Shown: positions 16,924-25,566, counted from the first letter of the stretch. The stretch: 36,105 bases of DNA from Chitinophagales bacterium 65-1 (GCA_002050465.1 MWYX01000054.1:1-36105); one strand, 5' to 3'. Made by a program: numbers and translations. Notes: a model not told the origin generated them from the sequence alone.

Positions 16924-19427
16924 AATAATTCTTTCTGCGGATTTTCTTTTTCTTTTTTATCCCAATCCATTTCTACACTTTTATTATAATCAGTAAGCTT
17001 GGTTCCGATGGCACGCCACCCCATCACTTCAACCATTTTGTTTAATTTAATTTTTGCCTTTCTTACCTGGGAGCCCCGTCCACTTTGTACAGCAAGAACA
17101 GGTTCTTCATCAGTAGTTACTTTAATTAATTTATTGCCTTCTCCTTCTTTAATAAAATAGAATTTACTATTAAGTGTTGTTGTTTCAATTTTAAAACGCT
17201 TTATATTAAACTGTAACTTTTCTTTATCAAGGTAAACTGCAGTAACAATTTTTTCAGGATTAAATTTTTGTATCAATGCAATATTATTCACATCAAACCG
17301 CTGGGTAAGTTCCTGGTCAACTATTTCATAATGGCCATCATAATATATTACCAGTATTTTATCATCCCCGTCAAAATTACCCAGGAGACTTCCTTTTTCT
17401 TCTGTATTTAATCTTCCAAATGTTACATCAAACCAAAGCCTGCGTCCATCTAAAGTTGATTTGCCCTTTTCTTTTAACCTTACTGATTTAATTGTATACT
17501 TAGTAACCTGGTTTCCCAAACTACTTCTGCCCTTAATTTCCATTTCTTCAAAATAGAAATCAAACTCTTTATTTCTTGCAGAAGAATTAGGGCTTAAAAT
17601 AATCTTCACCACTTCTGCTTCCCCATTTGGATTTACACTCAGGTAATGTACTTTAGCCTTATCATCTCCTTTTACCACCTCATATTCTTTATCTCTTGTA
17701 ATACCGGTAACATTAAATCGTTTTGCAAAACTTTTCTGCTTCCCATCAAAATATATCATGTTGTAAGTAGTGCGTTCATCATTTTTCTTAAACACATCTA
17801 CATGAATAATGTCTTTTCCAATAAAAGTTTTATCAGCAACCTTTACAACTTTCATCTTGCCTGCTTTAGTAAAAGCAATTATATCATCAAGATCAGAAAC
17901 TTCACCAATCAATTCATCTTTCTTCAATCCTGTACCGATAAAGCCATCAGCCCGGTTTACATAAATTTTTGTATTGGCAATAGCAACATTTTTTGCCTGG
18001 ATAGTATCAAAGAGCTTAATCTCAGTTTTTCTTTCATTGCCTTTTCCATATTTTTTTAGAAGCCCCTCATAATAAGCCACTGCATAATCAGTCAGGTGTT
18101 CAATATCATACTTAACCTGCTTTATGTCTGCTTCTAAATTTTTAATCTGATCATTCAGTTCATCAATATCCAGCTTATAAATTCTGCGAACAGGTTTCTC
18201 AGTTAGCTTTACAATATCTTCCCTGGTGATCTCTCTTTTCAAAAGCTTTTTAAACGGATTGAATGCCTTATCAATTGCCAGTAAAACTTTCTCCCATGTT
18301 TCGTGTTTCTTCTCAAGCTCTTTATAGATCTTTTCTTCAAAGAATATTTTTTCCAAAGAAGTATAATGCCATTTTTCATGAAGTTCTGCCAGTTTTATTT
18401 CCAATTCTCTTTTTAATAATTCTTTGGTGTTATCTGCAGATATCTTCAGCAATTCAGGTATCGCTAAAAAAGCAGGCTTATGTGCAACAATTACACATGC
18501 ATTTGGAGAAATAGAAACTTCACAATCAGTGAAGGCATACAGTGCATCAATAGTAATATCCGGAGAAATGCCGGGTGCAAGCTCAATTGCTATTTCAACT
18601 TCAGCAGCGGTGTTATCAGTTACCTTTTTTATCTTGATCTTGCCACCGTCATTGGCTCTAACAATCGAGTCTATCAACTGCGAAGTTGTAATTCCATAAG
18701 GCACATCACGTATCACAAGATTCTTTTTATCAAGCTCCTCAATTTTTGCTCTTACCCTTATTTTGCCGCCACGCTTACCTTCATTGTAATTAGTAACATC
18801 AACCATACCCCCCGTTGCAAAATCAGGAAATAATTCAAACTTTTTGCCACGCAAATATCTTATCGAAGCCTCGATAAGTTCACAAAAATTATGAGGTAAA
18901 ATCTTTGTTGCCAAACCCACTGCAATTCCTTCTGCACCCTGTGCAAGCAATAATGGAAATTTCATTGGGAGTGTTACCGGCTCGTTCTTTCTTCCATCAT
19001 AACTAAGTTGCCATTCGGTGGTTTTATTATTGAAGGCAACGTCTAAAGCAAATTTGCTAAGCCTTGCTTCAATATACCTTGGTGCTGCTGCGTCATCACC
19101 TGTTCTAACATCTCCCCAATTTCCCTGCGTTTCTATCAGCAGGTTCTTTTGTCCCAGGTTTACTAAAGCATCACCAATACTTACATCCCCATGCGGATGA
19201 TATTGCATGCTTTGCCCAATAATGTTGGCAACTTTATTAAACCGCCCATCATCCATTTCCTTCATAGCATGTAAAATACGGCGCTGCACAGGTTTTAATC
19301 CATCTTCAATTGCAGGTACAGCCCTTTCTAATATTACGTAACTGGCATAATCTAAAAACCATGTTTTGTATTGCCCGCTTACACCGGAATCACTGTGAGC
19401 ATAATCTTCTTTTACAGTTTTAGTCAT
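16920..19427 (-). CDS. parC: Topoisomerase IV subunit A (type IIA topoisomerase A subunit)
   Basis: 835 residues from the ATG at 19427. A TTG seven codons upstream is in frame but belongs to the flanking heptamer repeat. The winged-helix breakage domain has LKPVQRRILHAM (45-55), HPHGD (77-81) and the catalytic Tyr118 in APRYIEARLS; GNWGD precedes it. A coiled-coil and DNA-gate region follows, then a C-terminal beta-pinwheel whose gyrase box is not evident, favouring a topoisomerase IV role over gyrase. With ParE it cuts and passes duplex DNA to unlink daughter chromosomes. The QRDR position usually Ser (after HPHGD) is Val82. It is the last gene of the parE operon, after the inserted four-helix-bundle gene. 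Confidence 0.92.
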   Translation of the reverse strand: MTKTVKEDYAHSDSGVSGQYKTWFLDYASYVILERAVPAIEDGLKPVQRRILHAMKEMDDGRFNKVANIIGQSMQYHPHGDVSIGDALVNLGQKNLLIETQGNWGDVRTGDDAAAPRYIEARLSKFALDVAFNNKTTEWQLSYDGRKNEPVTLPMKFPLLLAQGAEGIAVGLATKILPHNFCELIEASIRYLRGKKFELFPDFATGGMVDVTNYNEGKRGGKIRVRAKIEELDKKNLVIRDVPYGITTSQLIDSIVRANDGGKIKIKKVTDNTAAEVEIAIELAPGISPDITIDALYAFTDCEVSISPNACVIVAHKPAFLAIPELLKISADNTKELLKRELEIKLAELHEKWHYTSLEKIFFEEKIYKELEKKHETWEKVLLAIDKAFNPFKKLLKREITREDIVKLTEKPVRRIYKLDIDELNDQIKNLEADIKQVKYDIEHLTDYAVAYYEGLLKKYGKGNERKTEIKLFDTIQAKNVAIANTKIYVNRADGFIGTGLKKDELIGEVSDLDDIIAFTKAGKMKVVKVADKTFIGKDIIHVDVFKKNDERTTYNMIYFDGKQKSFAKRFNVTGITRDKEYEVVKGDDKAKVHYLSVNPNGEAEVVKIILSPNSSARNKEFDFYFEEMEIKGRSSLGNQVTKYTIKSVRLKEKGKSTLDGRRLWFDVTFGRLNTEEKGSLLGNFDGDDKILVIYYDGHYEIVDQELTQRFDVNNIALIQKFNPEKIVTAVYLDKEKLQFNIKRFKIETTTLNSKFYFIKEGEGNKLIKVTTDEEPVLAVQSGRGSQVRKAKIKLNKMVEVMGWRAIGTKLTDYNKSVEMDWDKKEKENPQKELF

Positions 19428-19443
19428 TTTTTTTAAAACAATT

Positions 19444-19478
19444 TTCAATAATCAATTCTCAATATTCAATTCTCAATG
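19444..19478. repeat. Left heptamer array (NTCAATN x5)
   Basis: Five consecutive 7-base units share the core TCAAT. The array lies immediately upstream of parC in the direction of transcription and contains an in-frame TTG at 19448-19446. Confidence 0.7.
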
Positions 19479-19489
19479 CATGGAAGTCT

Positions 19490-19867
19490 TTAATGCTCCT
19501 CATTAGATTTATTTTTATTCGCAGTTTCAATACTCTTGGCAACTATAGCAATAAGTTGCTGTGTTTCCTGAAAAATACTATCAAGATTGGAAACAGGCTT
19601 TATTAATTGCTTTTTTATAATAATTTTCAATGCAACCCTGCATTCTTTTAATTCCTTCAATACTACTTTCATCTTATGAATAAAATCATTCCTTGATTCT
19701 GCAGCCTGTACTTCTCCATAATTAAAAGCAGGTGAATGGCAAGATCTTATAAGCTGACCGGCAATATAATTTCCGGTTCTTGTAGCAGGAAGGGCTTCAA
19801 CAACATCAATCATTCTACAGACATAATCTACTAATCTATCCTCTAAGTCAAATTTTCTTTCATTCAT
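19490..19867 (-). CDS. Four-helix-bundle protein (23S rRNA intervening-sequence protein family)
   Basis: 125 residues with the clear signature of this family: FDLEDRLVDYVCRMIDVVEALP, then TRTGNYIAGQLIRSCHSPAFNYGEVQAAESRNDFIHKMKVVLKELKE, and a last helix rich in Ile and Glu. The fold is known from structures to be a four-helix bundle that assembles into a pentamer; members occur in rRNA intervening sequences and scattered through Bacteroidota genomes, with no proven biochemical activity. Here it lies between the DUF1835 gene (36 bases) and parC (62 bases) and is flanked by inverted heptamer arrays, suggesting a guest in the operon. A topology-related role is possible but less likely. Confidence 0.9.
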   Translation of the reverse strand: MNERKFDLEDRLVDYVCRMIDVVEALPATRTGNYIAGQLIRSCHSPAFNYGEVQAAESRNDFIHKMKVVLKELKECRVALKIIIKKQLIKPVSNLDSIFQETQQLIAIVAKSIETANKNKSNEEH

Positions 19868-19875
19868 AATTATGT

Positions 19876-19911
19876 CAATTGAATATTGAGCATTGAATAT
19901 TGATTATTGAA
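19876..19911. repeat. Right heptamer array, inverse of the left one
   Basis: Reading the minus strand gives five TCAAT-centred heptamers. The stop codon of the DUF1835 gene (19906-19904) and its last glutamine codon lie inside this array, so the native end of that gene may have been replaced by repeat sequence. Confidence 0.7.
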
Positions 19912-20722
19912 CATTTTCTTTCAACTTCACTTCAAAGTCTTTCATTCCTTTTATTTCTCCCTGTGCATCTATCTTTCCATTTGCTATCATCAATTTCAAA
20001 CGCCACAACAGGTAGGCATCGCCGGTAGTATTTTTTGATTTGGAAAAAAAAGAATGAAAAAGCTTATTTACTTTTTGCCAATCAGGGGTAATGAATTTTA
20101 AAACCTCATTATCATAATAATCATAATCATGTTGAATGAGTTTTTTTCCACCTTCCAATGTCCTGACACCTTTGTTCTCATTGCCCAGCCTTATCCATTC
20201 ATCCGGATCAATTTCAAATTCGCTAAGGGTAATTTGCCTGGCTAATTTCTTCGCTTTTAAAAATTCTTTAGCCGGTATTTCAAAAATGTTAGCTGGATAA
20301 AAAATATTCCCCTTATCATTAATAAAAGGGAGATTATTGAGATATAAAACATATACTCTTCCATGAAAGGGTTTCAACTGGCTGATTAACCAATAATACC
20401 CGGATACATCATGTTTATTTTGTGCCACCCATATCCATATAAACTCTTCCGGTTCATTAATTAACTTAGCAATAAGAGCAGTAACCGTTTTATTGTCATC
20501 AACTTCACCAGTATCAACTTTACCATCATAATCAGTCCCGGCCAACACCTCACGCCACCATTGCTTTCGGTTTTCAATTCCTTCCTCTGTAAAAATATTG
20601 TTGATAGTACCTACCGCATAATCATCCTTTATCTGTACTATATCTCCTTTCAAAGTTCCATCCAGATCAAAACTTTTTTTTAACGCCGCAACATCTGCTT
20701 CCTGAAAAACTATATGAATCAT
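19904..20722 (-). CDS. DUF1835/DUF3658-type protein of unknown function
   Basis: 272 residues with no signal or membrane segment. The N-terminus (MIHIVFQEADVAALKKSFDLDG, then IVQIKDDYAVGTINNI and RKQWWREVL) matches the DUF1835 pattern, and the C-terminal part (EFEIDPDEWIRLGNENKGVRTLEGGKKL, later TTGDAYLLWRLKLMIANGKIDAQG) resembles DUF3658. No catalytic motif is recognisable. It lies 26 bases after parE and ahead of parC, so it is translated from the topoisomerase operon. Whether it touches topoisomerase function is unknown. Its last two codons come from a repeat array, so the protein may have a slightly altered tail. Confidence 0.75.
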   Translation of the reverse strand: MIHIVFQEADVAALKKSFDLDGTLKGDIVQIKDDYAVGTINNIFTEEGIENRKQWWREVLAGTDYDGKVDTGEVDDNKTVTALIAKLINEPEEFIWIWVAQNKHDVSGYYWLISQLKPFHGRVYVLYLNNLPFINDKGNIFYPANIFEIPAKEFLKAKKLARQITLSEFEIDPDEWIRLGNENKGVRTLEGGKKLIQHDYDYYDNEVLKFITPDWQKVNKLFHSFFSKSKNTTGDAYLLWRLKLMIANGKIDAQGEIKGMKDFEVKLKENVQ

Positions 20723-20748
20723 TCTGAATGCTTATTATCGTTTATAAA

Positions 20749-22641
20749 TTATATGCCACTAACTTCTGCTAAATCTAATTCAACCTTTAAATTTTCAATG
20801 ATAAAATCCTGCCGAGAAGGTGTATTCTTTCCCATATAATATTCCAACAACTGTTGGATATGAACTTCAGGTAAAAGCATTACAGGCTGCAGCCGGATAT
20901 TCTCTCCGATAAAATTTCCAAACTCTTCAGGCGAAATTTCACCTAACCCTTTAAATCTTGTGATTTCCGGTTTACTTCCCAGTTTTTTTATAGCTTCCTG
21001 CTTTTCGCTTTCATCATAACAATAAATAGTTTCCTGCTTATTTCTAACTCTGAACAAGGGGGTTTCCAGTATATATACATGTCCATTCTTTACAAGGTCA
21101 GGAAAGAATTGTAAAAAGAAGGTCATCAACAACAACCGAATATGCATCCCATCAACATCCGCATCCGTTGCAAATACAATATTGTTATATCTAAGATCTT
21201 CATAACCTTCTTCAATATTTAAAGCATGTTGCAATAAATTAAATTCTTCATTTTCATAAACCACCTTTTTAGTAAGTCCGAAACAATTTAATGGCTTGCC
21301 CCGTAAACTAAATACAGCCTGCGTTTCAACATTCCTTGATTTAGTGATAGAACCGGATGCACTATCACCTTCCGTAATAAAAATCGTACTTTCCTTTTGT
21401 TTTTCAATTATTACATCTTTATGTTTTCCTTCTGCTTCGTCATTCAGATGGAAACGGCAATCTCTTAATTTTTTATTATGAAGATTAGCTTTTTTGGCTC
21501 TCTCGTTTGCAAGTTTTTTTATGCCTGCTAATTCTTTTCGTTCTCTTTCATTTTGTTCGATACGTTTTTTTAATGCCTCTGCAACAGAAGGATTCTTGTG
21601 AAGAAAATTATTCAATTCCTTTCCCAAAAAATCACCAATAAAGTTTTTTACGCTCGGACCTCCCTCAAACATTATTTGTGAACCCAGCTTTGTTTTGGTC
21701 TGGCTTTCAAAAACCGGTTCCTGAACCCTCACACTTATCGCCGCACAAATACTCCCTCTAACATCAGAAGGGTCATAATCTTTTTTATAAAATTCACGGA
21801 TAGTTTTTACAAGGCCTTCTTTAAATGCGGATAAATGAGTACCACCCTGCGTTGTAAATTGTCCATTTACAAAACTGTAATATTCTTCTCCATACTGGTT
21901 TTCATGAGTAAGGGCAACTTCAATATCTTCTGCTTTTAGGTGAATTATCGGGTAGCGTAATTCATCTTCATTTGTTTTACGTTGAAGCAGATCGAGCAAC
22001 CCGTTCTTACTTACATATCTTTTACCATTGCAATTAATTACAAGGCCTGCATTCAAAAAACAATAGTTCCAAAATTGATTATCTAAGAAGTCCGGCAGGT
22101 AATGATAGTTCTTAAAAATTTGTTCATCAGGGACGAATGTTATTTCTGTACCATTACTTTCTGGTGTTTTTTCTTCTTTTTTATCTGCCACTAAAACACC
22201 TTTTTTAAATTCAGCAGTTTTTTGTTTACCTTCTCTAAATGCAGTTACTTTGAAATAATCACTTAATGCATTTACCGCCTTTGATCCCACACCATTAAGC
22301 CCTACACTTTTTTGAAATGCTTTGCTATCATACTTTGCCCCGGTATTTATTTTACTTACCACATCCACCACTTTACCGAGGGGTATGCCCCGTCCGTAAT
22401 CTCTAACAGTAACAGTTTTATTTTTAATTTCAACATCTACATGTTTTCCAAAACCCATCGTATGTTCATCAATACAATTGTCAATCACTTCTTTCAATAA
22501 AACATAAATACCATCGTCGGGGCTGCTGCCATCACCAAGTTTACCAATATACATACCCGGTCGCAGGCGAATGTGCTCTTTCCAATCGAGACTTTTAATG
22601 GATTCCTCATTATAATCAAACAGATTTTTACTCTCTCCCAT
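20749..22641 (-). CDS. parE: Topoisomerase IV subunit B (type IIA topoisomerase ATPase subunit)
   Basis: 630 residues, ParE-sized rather than the 800 of many GyrB proteins. The GHKL ATPase domain has Asn55 in [16 protein letters not shown] (81-87) and the lid [12 protein letters not shown] (114-125). The transducer contains the QTKTKLGS loop (ParE-type Lys). The TOPRIM domain has the TEGDSASG Glu at about 422 and DADVDG at about 490-495, which bind Mg2+ for cleavage. ATP binding closes the subunit gate so that ParC can pass one duplex through another. First gene of the operon parE - DUF1835 - four-helix-bundle - parC. Confidence 0.94.
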   Translation of the reverse strand: MGESKNLFDYNEESIKSLDWKEHIRLRPGMYIGKLGDGSSPDDGIYVLLKEVIDNCIDEHTMGFGKHVDVEIKNKTVTVRDYGRGIPLGKVVDVVSKINTGAKYDSKAFQKSVGLNGVGSKAVNALSDYFKVTAFREGKQKTAEFKKGVLVADKKEEKTPESNGTEITFVPDEQIFKNYHYLPDFLDNQFWNYCFLNAGLVINCNGKRYVSKNGLLDLLQRKTNEDELRYPIIHLKAEDIEVALTHENQYGEEYYSFVNGQFTTQGGTHLSAFKEGLVKTIREFYKKDYDPSDVRGSICAAISVRVQEPVFESQTKTKLGSQIMFEGGPSVKNFIGDFLGKELNNFLHKNPSVAEALKKRIEQNERERKELAGIKKLANERAKKANLHNKKLRDCRFHLNDEAEGKHKDVIIEKQKESTIFITEGDSASGSITKSRNVETQAVFSLRGKPLNCFGLTKKVVYENEEFNLLQHALNIEEGYEDLRYNNIVFATDADVDGMHIRLLLMTFFLQFFPDLVKNGHVYILETPLFRVRNKQETIYCYDESEKQEAIKKLGSKPEITRFKGLGEISPEEFGNFIGENIRLQPVMLLPEVHIQQLLEYYMGKNTPSRQDFIIENLKVELDLAEVSGI

Positions 22642-23177
22642 TAAGAATAGTTATTTGAATTTTCGCAAATGTAATTAAAGCAGAATAAGCTACGTTTGTT
22701 GGCTTTTAACATCTGTGCATAAGTTTCCAATCGATCATGCCGCGTTCATTTTTTTAAATACTTTATTTAAACACCCCTGTGCACAATTGATTTTACAAAA
22801 AACGGGAAAATAATGCCACAGGAATTGGGGATTACCAAAAAGAAACTTGAGCAAATAATGAAAAAAAACTATTTGTAGTTGACTGCCAGAAAACCCGAAA
22901 AATCAGAAGAGAGTTGAAGAACTGGTTCAGAAATAACTCTTTTGACAGGGCTATAACAGCGGGCAAACTGCTAAACTGAAGTAATTTATTATTAATATTA
23001 CCAGTCACATGATGTTTGTAATGACAGATAGATACAATATAAAATTACAACTGGTGACAATGTGAAAAAATATTTTATTTTAAACAGATATAAGGCACGT
23101 ATATTGATAATACAGCAGGGTAATAATTCAATAAGGCATTATTACATTATCTCTTACAATAATTAAAACTTAAAAAA
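22642..23177. other. 536-bp region without a convincing gene
   Basis: It holds the parE leader, two DnaA-box-like words and short scattered frames: a 21-codon frame at 22813-22878 and, in another frame, a stretch ending NNSFDRAITAGKLLN with a stop near 22979. Neither has a recognisable family, a good start or a ribosome site. They might be pieces of a decayed gene, or chance. The part after 22980 is AT-rich and probably contains the promoter of the BON lipoprotein, but I find no exact TAnnTTTG box there. Confidence 0.5.
22666..22673 (-). promoter_or_regulatory. Putative -7 box of the parE operon promoter
   Basis: Minus-strand TACATTTG is an exact TAnnTTTG match ending 24 bases before the parE ATG. 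No clear TTTG is present at -33, so only the proximal element is supported. Confidence 0.42.
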
Positions 23178-23648
23178 ATGAAACTTAAAAAATTTTTGTT
23201 TGCCTTACTAATCTCGTCAACCTTTATTTTTGGTTGCCAGAAAAAGGACGCTGACATCCAGGCTGATGTTGAAAAGAAATTGAAATCCAACACTGAAATG
23301 GCATCTACAGTATCGGCATCTGTAACTGATGGTGTTGCTACTATTAGCGGAGAATGTAAAGATGAAGCATGTAAAGCAAAATGCGGAGAACTTGCCGCCA
23401 GTGTTAAAGGCGTAAAATCTGTTGTAAACAATTTGACCGTTCCGGCACCGGTTGAAATCAATAAAGATAATGCACTTATCACGGGTGCAAACCAGGCAGT
23501 AACTGCCTATCCCGGGGTAACCGCTGAGGTGTCTGGTGGTGTAGTAACTTTAAGAGGATCCATAAAAAGATCTCAGCTTCCTAATTTGATGCAAGCTATA
23601 AATGCTTTGCAGCCCAAAAGTGTTAATAACGAATTACAGGTTAAATAA
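23178..23648 (+). CDS. BON-domain lipoprotein
   Basis: 156 residues. A lipoprotein signal ends in FIFGC (Cys20). Two BON-like units follow: about 27-88 (VEKKLKSNTEMASTVSASVTDGVATISGECKDEA, then VKGVKSVVNNLTV) and about 96-156 (VTAYPGVTAEVSGGVVTLRGSIKR, then LQPKSVNNELQV). BON domains bind phospholipid or outer-membrane surfaces in proteins such as OsmY and DolP. Predicted location is the periplasmic face of a membrane. The BON-LysM protein starts 25 bases later, and both end at one terminator, so they form a two-gene operon. The small Cys cluster (CKDEACKAKC) in the first unit is unusual for the domain and may bind metal or form a disulfide. Confidence 0.85.
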   Translation: MKLKKFLFALLISSTFIFGCQKKDADIQADVEKKLKSNTEMASTVSASVTDGVATISGECKDEACKAKCGELAASVKGVKSVVNNLTVPAPVEINKDNALITGANQAVTAYPGVTAEVSGGVVTLRGSIKRSQLPNLMQAINALQPKSVNNELQVK

Positions 23649-23673
23649 TTATTCATATTAAAAAATTACAATC

Positions 23674-24042
23674 ATGGCATTAAAAGATAAATACAGTCAA
23701 TTAATTACTTCTGCTAAGGAATCAGAAGTGAAAAATCTTGAGGTTCGTGAACAGGATAATATTTTATATATAGATGGTACCACTACCGAAGAGGTAAAGG
23801 ACAGGCTTTGGCAGGTATATAATACCATTGATCCTGATTACAGAGCCGGTGAAGTGGTTTTAAATCTTACAACATCAGGTGGTACAGGTCAACAGGAATA
23901 CGAAGTTGTTAGCGGGGATACATTATCAGGGATTGGGCAAAAATTTGGCAAAAACTGGAAGGATATTTATGAAGCAAACCGGGATAAAATTAAAGACCCG
24001 GATATGATTCACCCAGGATGGAAATTAAAAATTCCGTCTTAA
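23674..24042 (+). CDS. BON-LysM protein (Kbp/YgaU-like)
   Basis: 122 residues without a signal peptide. The N-terminal half (about 5-66; NLEVREQDNILYIDGTTTEEVK) reads as a BON-like unit, and a LysM domain fills 76-121 (YEVVSGDTLSGIGQKFG, then WKDIYEANRDKI and IHPGWKLKIP), joined by a Gly-Thr linker. This order matches E. coli Kbp (YgaU), a cytoplasmic potassium-binding protein of about 149 residues, so a cation-sensing role is possible. A peptidoglycan role would need export, for which I see no signal. It is paired with the BON lipoprotein 25 bases upstream. Confidence 0.85.
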   Translation: MALKDKYSQLITSAKESEVKNLEVREQDNILYIDGTTTEEVKDRLWQVYNTIDPDYRAGEVVLNLTTSGGTGQQEYEVVSGDTLSGIGQKFGKNWKDIYEANRDKIKDPDMIHPGWKLKIPS

Positions 24043-24060
24043 ATTATTTTATTAGCTACA

Positions 24061-24088
24061 AAGGCTGCTTGCAAAAGCAGCTTTTTTT
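24061..24088 (+). terminator. Rho-independent terminator of the BON/LysM operon
   Basis: A 7-bp stem (GCTGCTT / AAGCAGC) with loop GCAA, flanked by further A/T pairs, is followed at once by seven T residues (24082-24088). It lies 18 bases after the LysM stop. Confidence 0.85.
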
Positions 24089-24151
24089 ATGTTATCAAGA
24101 AAATACAAAGTGGTATTTATTGAATGGAATCTTATAGGATGAAATTGCATC

Positions 24152-25201
24152 TCATGTTATATGTGCTTTGATAAAATCACTCACTAAATAACTTATTAAT
24201 TTACCGGTGCTGCTGTGTTCATTTTCATCTTCGCTTTTTGTAGCTCCCTCGCAAATATGCAGGTAAGCTACTTTGGCATCTGTTGCAACAAAATTTAAAT
24301 ATTGCCTGGCATTGAGAGCAGATAGTCCGCAGGGAGTTATGGCGCTGGATAATGTATTTTCTATGCTGTCAAGATCAAGCTCTATTGCTGTATAAGTCTC
24401 CTCGGTAAACCCGGTAGCGTGGGCAATTGCCTGGGTAAAACTCTTCTTTTCATGAATAAAAATATCTTCATAAGTTATGCAATCTATAAACGGATTATTT
24501 ACAATATCTATCCATACGTTTTGTTGTAAATAGTTTTCGTGTAAGGCAATTATGCAATATTTATTTAAATAACCATCCTCATCAGCATAGCGAAATGCAT
24601 TGCCGCTGTGTCTTCCCTCGATTGGCCTGTAATCAGCATGAGCATCTAAATTGATGCAATTAAGCTGGGGTAAAGGAAGAAGATCAGCTTTATGAAGACC
24701 TTTGGCAGCACCTTTTATAGCGGGGTAAGCATTATTATGTCCTCCACCAATTATTATTGGGATCTTTTTAAACTGGGTAATTGTTTTTACTAAATACTCT
24801 ACTTCTTCATCAATTATATTTACTGCATGGCGATAAGCTTCTATTTTTTCATCAGCAGTTGCGGCATTGGATTCAATTAAAAGTTTAAGGTCTGTAAAAT
24901 CAAAATGGCCCAGTAATAAAACATTTTCGCCGCTGAAAAAATCGTTGCTCTGTATATTTAAAAAAGAAGAAAGAAAAGGGAACCATGCAGAGTCTGCGCC
25001 ACCAATACCAAGGTTGGCTTTTACACCAATATCTTCCGGTATGCCGAATAAAACATAATTGCAGTCCGTTTGCTGCAATGCTTCTTCCAGTGTTCTTTTA
25101 TCTCCAAAACATTTTATCTGCTCACCCAGTTTAGTTTCAAACCTACGAACTTTTGTAAGCGTTAGAATATCCTCCTTATTGTAATATTTAAAATGCTTCA
25201 T
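24152..25201 (-). CDS. hutG: Formimidoylglutamase-like ureohydrolase (arginase superfamily)
   Basis: 349 residues. All six Mn2+ ligands of the ureohydrolase fold are visible: His155 in IGGGHNN, Asp186, His188 and Asp190 in NLDAHADYR, and Asp276 and Asp278 in ELDLDSI. HutG-type enzymes split N-formimidoyl-glutamate to glutamate and formamide, the last step of histidine breakdown. Arginase and agmatinase share the site, but hutI lies nearby on the same strand, which favours formimidoylglutamase. The two genes are not contiguous: a small zinc-ribbon gene on the opposite strand lies between them, so they are separate transcripts. hutH and hutU are not in the window. Confidence 0.82.
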   Translation of the reverse strand: MKHFKYYNKEDILTLTKVRRFETKLGEQIKCFGDKRTLEEALQQTDCNYVLFGIPEDIGVKANLGIGGADSAWFPFLSSFLNIQSNDFFSGENVLLLGHFDFTDLKLLIESNAATADEKIEAYRHAVNIIDEEVEYLVKTITQFKKIPIIIGGGHNNAYPAIKGAAKGLHKADLLPLPQLNCINLDAHADYRPIEGRHSGNAFRYADEDGYLNKYCIIALHENYLQQNVWIDIVNNPFIDCITYEDIFIHEKKSFTQAIAHATGFTEETYTAIELDLDSIENTLSSAITPCGLSALNARQYLNFVATDAKVAYLHICEGATKSEDENEHSSTGKLISYLVSDFIKAHIT

Positions 25202-25288
25202 GGGGGGAAGTTAGGAAAATGTGCAGATATGCAAATGCTATGAATCAGTTTCAATGAGGATTTTATTACCTTACATCAAACACCAATT

Positions 25289-25477
25289 ATGAAACTCTTT
25301 AAAAAGAAAGAACCTCAAACAGTTGAAGTAAAAGGACATTCGCTTGTCTGTCCTATTTGTTCAAACAATCTTTTTATCACAAAAGATGTACGTGTACATA
25401 AAGGTTTATTATCAATAGAATGGTCAAAGACTTTTGTTTGTTCAGAGTGTACTTATGTCTTCTGGTTTTGGAGCTAG
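25289..25477 (+). CDS. Small zinc-ribbon protein of unknown function
   Basis: 62 residues. Two CxxC knuckles, Cys21/Cys24 (CPIC) and Cys51/Cys54 (CSEC), separated by 26 residues, form a rubredoxin-like or nucleic-acid-type zinc ribbon. The N-terminus (MKLFKKKEP) is basic and the C-terminus ends in the aromatic run YVFWFWS. It resembles small standalone zinc-ribbon proteins found in many bacteria, for which no function is established. It lies alone on the plus strand between hutG and hutI and is divergent from hutG with 87 bases between starts. Confidence 0.72.
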   Translation: MKLFKKKEPQTVEVKGHSLVCPICSNNLFITKDVRVHKGLLSIEWSKTFVCSECTYVFWFWS

Positions 25478-25566
25478 GGAATTAATGCTGCGGATTGGTA
25501 TGCAGTACAAGTGAGTGACACAACGATGATGCCATGAAAAACATCTGCCGGCTAACAAAAAATTTC

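Larger units (their letters stand above)
19444..19911 (-). mobile_element. Insertion-like cassette: four-helix-bundle gene between inverted heptamer repeats
   Basis: Five tandem 7-base words of form NTCAATN lie at 19444-19478 (TTCAATA, ATCAATT, CTCAATA, TTCAATT, CTCAATG). The reverse complement of 19876-19911 gives TTCAATA, ATCAATA, TTCAATG, CTCAATA, TTCAATT. The two arrays therefore form imperfect terminal inverted repeats around one small gene, within an otherwise tight topoisomerase operon. The right array supplies the last codon and stop of the DUF1835 gene; the left array ends 16 bases before the parC ATG. There is no transposase, so any movement would have to use host or trans-acting functions. 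Mobility is inferred from structure alone. Confidence 0.55.

Noticed and set aside
22813-22979. Short frames giving MPQELGITKKKLEQ and NNSFDRAITAGKLLN
   Set aside because: They lie in different frames, match no family I know, and lack a start signal; at best they are debris.
23147-23482. 111-codon minus-strand frame over the BON lipoprotein
   Set aside because: The plus-strand gene has a lipobox and two BON units; the antisense frame has a serine-rich shadow composition.
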